Of a stretch of DNA of 17,455 bases, positions 14,114 to 17,455 are shown one piece after another; the first letter of the stretch is position 1, and every line of letters starts with the position of its first letter. The translations under genes and the position numbers were made by a program. Source of the DNA: CAYXGE01 sp964464435 (lineage in GTDB: Bacteria; Pseudomonadota; Gammaproteobacteria; Burkholderiales; Methylophilaceae); assembly GCA_964464435.1 (NCBI GenBank), contig CAYXGE010000038.1, positions 1 through 17,455 of the forward strand, read 5' to 3'. The notes beneath the pieces are model-generated. The model searched no databases. It was not told where the DNA came from and saw only the letters and a program-made list of their open reading frames with translations.

Positions 14114-15621
14114 GTGTGAGTGAGCAAGAGAATGTAATACCCGTTGACGAAAACCACGTAATCGCTGAGCGCCGTGAAAAGCTCAAGGCGATTAGAGAAA
14201 AAGGCGTGGCTTTTCCTAATGATTTTAAACCGCAACATCAAGCCGCTGCTTTACATGCAGAATTTGGTGCAGCAGAAAATGAAACCTTAGAGCCTCTTGC
14301 CAAGCAGGTGGTGATTGCTGGCCGTATGATGCTCAAGCGCGTGATGGGTAAAGCCAGTTTTGCTACGGTGCAAGACACCAGCGGGCGCATTCAGCTCTTT
14401 ATCTCTAAAGACAATATCGGTGAAGAAGTCTATGAGGCTTTTAAGCACTGGGATATGGGTGATATTTTAGGCGCTACTGGTGTGCTGTTTAAAACCAAGA
14501 CAGGTGAGCTTTCTGTAAAGGTTTCAGAGCTGCGCTTGCTCACTAAATCACTACGTCCATTGCCTGAAAAATTCCACGGCTTGACAGACCAAGAGGTGAA
14601 ATACCGTCAGCGTTATGTCGATTTGATTGTGAATGAAGAAACGCGCGCGACTTTTGCAGCGCGTAGCAAAGTGGTGTCTGCGATTCGTAGCTTTATGGTA
14701 GAAAATCAATTCTTAGAAGTTGAAACGCCCATGTTGCACCCGATTCCGGGCGGCGCTTCTGCTAAGCCATTTATTACGCATCACAACGCATTAGACATGC
14801 AAATGTATATGCGTATTGCGCCTGAGCTCTACTTAAAGCGCTTGGTAGTAGGCGGTTTTGAGCGTGTGTTTGAGATTAATCGTAACTTCCGTAATGAGGG
14901 CTTAAGCGTTCGTCATAACCCAGAATTTACCATGATGGAGTTTTACGCCGCTTATACCGATTACCAATGGTTGATGGATTACACTGAGGCGACGATACGC
15001 GCGGCTGCGATTGCTGCGCGCGGCACAGCGGTGCTCACTTACGACGGTAAAGAAGTTGACTTAAGCAAGCCATTTGAGCGTTTAACCATTGTTGGTGCGA
15101 TTCAAAAATATGCGCCGCAATACACATTAGAGCAACTGAATGATGCCGCATTTTTACGTGCAGAAATCTTAAAGCATGGGGTTAAACCTTTTGACCACGC
15201 AGGTTTAGGCGCTTTGCAATTGGCCTTGTTTGAAGAAACGGCTGAAAGCCAGCTGTGGCAGCCCACTTATATTATTGATTACCCCGTTGAAGTCTCGCCT
15301 TTGGCACGTGCTTCTGACAAAAACCCTAATATTACAGAGCGTTTTGAGCTCTTTATTACTGGGCGTGAAATGGCCAACGGCTTTAGTGAGCTCAATGACG
15401 CTGAAGACCAAGCTGCGCGTTTCCATGCGCAAATGAAAGCGAAAGAAGCGGGCGATCCAGAGGCTATGTATTACGATGCTGATTTTATCCGTGCGCTTGA
15501 ATACGGCATGCCACCAACTGGTGGCTGTGGCATAGGCATTGATAGGCTGGTGATGCTCATTACCGATAGCCCTAGCATACGTGATGTGATTTTATTCCCA
15601 CATATGCGCCCAGAGGCTTAA
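14110..15621 (+). CDS. lysS: Lysyl-tRNA synthetase, class II
   Basis: LysS charges tRNA-Lys with lysine in the cytoplasm. The 503 residues (505 in E. coli) comprise an N-terminal OB-fold anticodon-binding domain (about 65-150, including VVIAGRMMLKRVMGKASF) and a class II catalytic domain with motif 2 in FRNEGLSVRHNPEFTMMEFY and motif 3 GGCGIGIDRLVM (471-482). The ATG overlaps the prfB stop, implying translational coupling. AGGGAG ends only one base before this ATG, so a GTG two codons later (14116), with seven-base spacing, is a possible alternative. prfB-lysS is a conserved pair in many proteobacteria. A strong terminator follows about 70 bases downstream. Confidence 0.97.
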   Translation: MSVSEQENVIPVDENHVIAERREKLKAIREKGVAFPNDFKPQHQAAALHAEFGAAENETLEPLAKQVVIAGRMMLKRVMGKASFATVQDTSGRIQLFISKDNIGEEVYEAFKHWDMGDILGATGVLFKTKTGELSVKVSELRLLTKSLRPLPEKFHGLTDQEVKYRQRYVDLIVNEETRATFAARSKVVSAIRSFMVENQFLEVETPMLHPIPGGASAKPFITHHNALDMQMYMRIAPELYLKRLVVGGFERVFEINRNFRNEGLSVRHNPEFTMMEFYAAYTDYQWLMDYTEATIRAAAIAARGTAVLTYDGKEVDLSKPFERLTIVGAIQKYAPQYTLEQLNDAAFLRAEILKHGVKPFDHAGLGALQLALFEETAESQLWQPTYIIDYPVEVSPLARASDKNPNITERFELFITGREMANGFSELNDAEDQAARFHAQMKAKEAGDPEAMYYDADFIRALEYGMPPTGGCGIGIDRLVMLITDSPSIRDVILFPHMRPEA

Positions 15622-15629
15622 TCTGATAT

Positions 15630-15691
15630 TTAAGTATATGTAGCTATTTTGAGACGAACTTAATTATATTAAATCAATAAGTTAAGTATAT
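15630..15691 (+). repeat. Three copies of a TTAA(G/T)TATAT repeat after lysS
   Basis: TTAAGTATAT at 15630-15639, TTAATTATAT at 15660-15669 and TTAAGTATAT at 15682-15691. The last two continue as near-identical AT-rich 13-mers. They lie between the lysS stop and its terminator. No function is assigned, and AT-rich sequence makes chance repeats easy. Confidence 0.4.
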
Positions 15692-15692
15692 T

Positions 15693-15737
15693 AAGCGTGA
15701 TACTGTCGTGATGAAGCGACAATATCACGCTTTTTTT
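15693..15737 (+). terminator. Intrinsic terminator of prfB-lysS
   Basis: AAGCGTGATA (15693-15702) pairs with TATCACGCTT (15723-15732); after one mismatch the stem continues TGTCG/CGACA, capped by an 8-base loop. A run of seven T follows (15731-15737). Confidence 0.9.
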
Positions 15738-15843
15738 ATGCTTAGTAAACCTAAAAAATATTTAATTCATTGAAAAATATCATTTTTTTATAGTTGGCAT
15801 ACCCATTGCTGTACTTGAGTTAAACGAAAAAGGCTAACTCAAG

Positions 15844-16428
15844 ATGCTCACTAAACATGGATTATTTAATAAACGCGTAACAAGCTCAAAAGAGTTTGTT
15901 AGCCAACCTGCGGGTCATGCTTCAGAACAAGTCAGCTACGTTACGCCAGGCCATCTTGCCGCGATTAATTCTGCTGTCATTGTTCAGCCAAACGCACCTA
16001 GACCCGTGCATGTGCCACCTCTTCGTTCAGATTCCGAAAATCATATCTCGCAGGCTAACAATCGATTAGTGATTGGTAGTGGTTTAAAAATTAAATGTGG
16101 CGAGATAGAAGAGTGTGACCATTTGATGGTGGAGGGGTGCGTAGATGCGCTTCTCAATTGCAACACTATTTCAGTGGCAGTAGATGGCAAGTTTTTAGGT
16201 AAAGCTGAAGTTGAGCGAGCAGATATTGCAGGTATTTTTGAAGGTGAGCTGATTGTTAAAGGCTTGCTGATTGTACGTTCTAGCGCAAAAGTAGTAGGCA
16301 AAATAAGTTATGGACAACTGAAGATTGAAGAGGGCGGTGAGCTAACTGGAGATGTTAGCAATAGTCATCAAATTAATCGTAAGACAGTAGTTTCATCCAT
16401 TGCAAAGTTACGTCATATCTATGGTTAG
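15844..16428 (+). CDS. Bactofilin-like polymer-forming protein
   Basis: The region from about residue 75 to 180 has the repeating glycine-spaced hydrophobic pattern of the bactofilin domain (PF04519): short beta-helix turns such as VEGCVDALLNCNTISVAVDGKFLGKAEVERADI, GIFEGELIVKGLLIVRSSAKVVGKI and a closing LKIEEGGELTGDV. Each turn is about 17-18 residues. Bactofilins polymerise into cytoskeletal filaments that localise cell-wall or polysaccharide enzymes. The 75-residue N-terminal tail is Pro/Ala/Ser-rich and probably disordered, as is usual. No signal peptide or membrane helix is seen. The ribosome-binding site AAGG is distant (10 bases). It precedes the VPLPA-CTERM gene by 50 bases; a link with surface polysaccharide is possible but unproven. 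Confidence 0.82.
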   Translation: MLTKHGLFNKRVTSSKEFVSQPAGHASEQVSYVTPGHLAAINSAVIVQPNAPRPVHVPPLRSDSENHISQANNRLVIGSGLKIKCGEIEECDHLMVEGCVDALLNCNTISVAVDGKFLGKAEVERADIAGIFEGELIVKGLLIVRSSAKVVGKISYGQLKIEEGGELTGDVSNSHQINRKTVVSSIAKLRHIYG

Positions 16429-16478
16429 TCTGGGTTGAATTCAATTTTCCAATGTCGGTTTTTTAAAGGGAGTTTTAT

Positions 16479-17021
16479 ATGAAATTAAGCAGTTTGCTAC
16501 AAGCTGGTGTTTTAACTATGGCCTTATCAGGCGGTGCTCAAGCGGCCAATGTGCCACTGGCTAGCTTTGATATTCTTTCATCATCATCTGCAACAGGGCT
16601 GATATATGCAGATACTTTATCTGCAGGCGCATCTATTTCTCGTGGATTTGAATTGTCAGGCACGGCTGGTGATGTGATGATAGATTTTTTAAGTTTGAAG
16701 ATACCTACCTTTGTAGAAACTTCTATTACCATGAGCTATTTTGTTGATAGCAATAATGACAACTTGCTTGACCCAACAATTGACCTATTACTGGCTTCAA
16801 TGACTGGTTCTCGCAGTAGTTTTCTAAGAAATTTAAATGTTGGGCAGGCATTATTTGTCACCTACCTTAACTCTTCCTCTTCAACAGTGTTGGCTACTAC
16901 AGGCTTTACGCCAGTAGTTGACACCAACGTGAGCCCAGTGCCTTTACCAGCAGCGGCTTGGCTGTTTGGTTCTGCACTATTTATGATGGGAGCTCGCGCA
17001 CGTAGTCGCAAAACTATTTAG
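16479..17021 (+). CDS. VPLPA-CTERM (PEP-CTERM-like) exported protein
   Basis: A 180-residue secreted protein. It has an N-terminal signal peptide (MKLSSLLQAGVLTMAL..., cleavage after AQA near residue 22) and a C-terminal sorting signal made of the motif VPLPAAAWLFGSALFMMG followed by an Arg/Lys-rich tail (ARARSRKTI). This tripartite end is recognised by exosortases in Gram-negative bacteria that make extracellular polysaccharide; no exosortase gene is present in the window. The middle is Ser/Thr-rich, free of Cys, and predicted to be beta-rich, with FVDSNNDNLLDP resembling a calcium-binding Asp/Asn-rich loop. The ribosome-binding site GGGAG is well placed. I cannot assign a more specific role. 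Confidence 0.87.
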   Translation: MKLSSLLQAGVLTMALSGGAQAANVPLASFDILSSSSATGLIYADTLSAGASISRGFELSGTAGDVMIDFLSLKIPTFVETSITMSYFVDSNNDNLLDPTIDLLLASMTGSRSSFLRNLNVGQALFVTYLNSSSSTVLATTGFTPVVDTNVSPVPLPAAAWLFGSALFMMGARARSRKTI

Positions 17022-17037
17022 GTAATTTAGGTGATGT

Positions 17038-17059
17038 TCTAGTTCTTTTCTAGTTCTTT
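17038..17059 (+). repeat. Tandem 11-bp repeat
   Basis: TCTAGTTCTTT occurs twice head to tail (17038-17048, 17049-17059). A related CTAGTTCT occurs again at 17072-17079. The second copy overlaps the left arm of the long inverted repeat. Confidence 0.85.
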
Positions 17060-17110
17060 TTACATCATTAACTAGTTCTATCTCCGCTAGTTATTGATGT
17101 AAAAAAGAAC
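17053..17110. repeat. Long imperfect inverted repeat
   Basis: The left arm (17053-17075) and right arm (17087-17110) are reverse complements over 23 bases apart from one mismatch and one extra A, around an 11-base loop. The outer ends are GTTC and GAAC; inner bases are CTAG. As RNA it would be a long, mostly A-U hairpin. The T run lies inside the arm, so it is not a standard terminator. Confidence 0.8.
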
Positions 17111-17154
17111 ATATTGATGTTTATTAGTTTATTGATTTAATTAAATTTTCCCCT

Positions 17155-17202
17155 AACCAGTTGTTGACTTTATGCAATATAAAGTGGCAACTGGTTTTTT
17201 TT
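17155..17202 (+). terminator. Intrinsic terminator before the porin gene
   Basis: AACCAGTTG (17155-17163) pairs with CAACTGGTT (17188-17196); after a small internal loop the stem continues ACTTTAT/ATAAAGT with a 5-base loop. Eight T follow (17195-17202). It ends transcripts coming from the VPLPA-CTERM gene. Confidence 0.88.
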
Positions 17203-17205
17203 GCT

Positions 17206-17267
17206 TTTTTATATTTCTGTCATATTCTTGTCATATTCAAACGCCAAAATCCTCTCAGTTTTATAAA
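17206..17267 (+). promoter_or_regulatory. Porin promoter with Pho-box-like array
   Basis: TTTTTAT (17206-17212), CTGTCAT (17217-17223) and TTGTCAT (17228-17234) repeat with an 11-base period; the last two are the best Pho-box match in the window. TATAAA (17262-17267) is a good -10 candidate. The distance from the last strong unit to the -10 (27 bases) equals that at pstS within one base when the weaker third pstS unit is skipped. Confidence 0.75.
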
Positions 17268-17315
17268 CCACAAATTATTTAATGTTTTTATAAATTGTTT
17301 AACTGGGAGTTTTAC

Positions 17316-17455
17316 ATGAAATCAATTAAATTGCGTAGCGTTTTAGCCGCAGTTTCTGGTGCGTTAATGTTGGGTACAGGGGTGGCTGCATATGCTGATA
17401 CCAGTAACGACATTGTACAAGCCTTGGTTGCCAAAGGGGTGCTGACTGAAGAAGA
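17316..17455 (+). CDS. Outer-membrane porin, 5' part only (probably phosphate-selective OprO/OprP type)
   Basis: Only the first 46 codons are present before the window ends. GGGAG six bases before the ATG supports the start. Residues 1-27 are a signal peptide ending AAYA, and the mature protein begins DTSNDIVQALVAKGVLTEEE. This opening, with an 'ALVAKGVLTEEE' helix right after the signal peptide, is common in betaproteobacterial porins annotated as phosphate-selective porin O/P-like. The Pho-box-like promoter fits a role in phosphate uptake under limitation. Specificity cannot be judged from this fragment. Confidence 0.65.
   Translation, partial: MKSIKLRSVLAAVSGALMLGTGVAAYADTSNDIVQALVAKGVLTEE

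Larger units (their letters stand above)
17022..17315 (+). other. Gene-free region with repeats, terminator and Pho box
   Basis: These 294 bases hold no credible coding sequence. In order they contain an 11-bp tandem repeat, a long imperfect inverted repeat, an AT-rich stretch (17111-17154), an intrinsic terminator and the Pho-box-like promoter of the porin. TATTGATGT occurs twice, at 17092-17100 and 17112-17120. The arrangement would allow a small RNA ending at the terminator, but no convincing promoter for one is visible. Confidence 0.6.

Noticed and set aside
1..17455. CRISPR arrays, tRNA or rRNA genes, prophage or insertion sequences
   Set aside because: No regular repeat-spacer array, no cloverleaf or rRNA sequence, and no transposase or integrase reading frame was seen.

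Overview
The window looks like chromosomal DNA of a low-to-medium GC Gram-negative proteobacterium, most likely a betaproteobacterium of the Methylophilaceae type (Methylotenera/Methylophilus-like). This rests on the core order rlmE-ftsH-folP-glmM, a frameshifted prfB followed by lysS, a VPLPA-type C-terminal sorting protein and a general AT-rich style. The genus is inference from gene content and was not tested by any search. One 100-N assembly gap (5741-5840) interrupts a gene.

Layout. 1-4907 (+): housekeeping block with rlmE (23S rRNA methyltransferase), ftsH (membrane AAA protease), folP (dihydropteroate synthase) and glmM (phosphoglucosamine mutase). 5056-8050: a lipid-related block with a PAP2-family phosphatase (+), a zinc-dependent phospholipase C-like protein (-, interrupted by the gap), diacylglycerol kinase dgkA (+) and a GT4 glycosyltransferase with diacylglycerol-glycosyltransferase hallmarks (+). 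8226-8852 (+): a two-TM protein resembling a chemoreceptor sensor module with no signalling domain. 8925-12786 (-): the high-affinity phosphate transporter in the order pstS, pstC, pstA, pstB, with no phoU next to it. 13009-15621 (+): prfB, which carries the programmed +1 frameshift, overlapping lysS. 15844-17455 (+): a bactofilin-like protein, a VPLPA-CTERM protein and the start of an outer-membrane porin cut off by the window end.

The main observation is a set of Pho-box-like repeats: 7-base units close to (C/T)TGTCAT repeating every 11 bases. They lie upstream of pstS, the partial porin, the PAP2 phosphatase and the GT4 glycosyltransferase, with a weaker set upstream of the phospholipase C-like gene. 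This is what PhoB-controlled promoters look like. Together the genes suggest a phosphate-starvation programme: porin and PstSCAB for uptake, and a lipid-remodelling branch. In that branch PLC and PAP2 release phosphate and diacylglycerol from phospholipids, the GT4 enzyme converts diacylglycerol to a phosphorus-free glycolipid, and DgkA returns diacylglycerol to phosphatidate. The known remodelling pair is the metallophosphoesterase PlcP with the glycosyltransferase Agt. Here a PF00882-type zinc PLC would take the PlcP role. The regulatory repeats are seen directly; the pathway is inference.

Other features include strong intrinsic terminators after ftsH, the PAP2 gene, pstB, lysS and the VPLPA-CTERM gene, a hairpin inside the pst operon between pstS and pstC, a perfect 23-bp palindrome in front of the glycosyltransferase, and a long imperfect inverted repeat with short tandem repeats before the porin.
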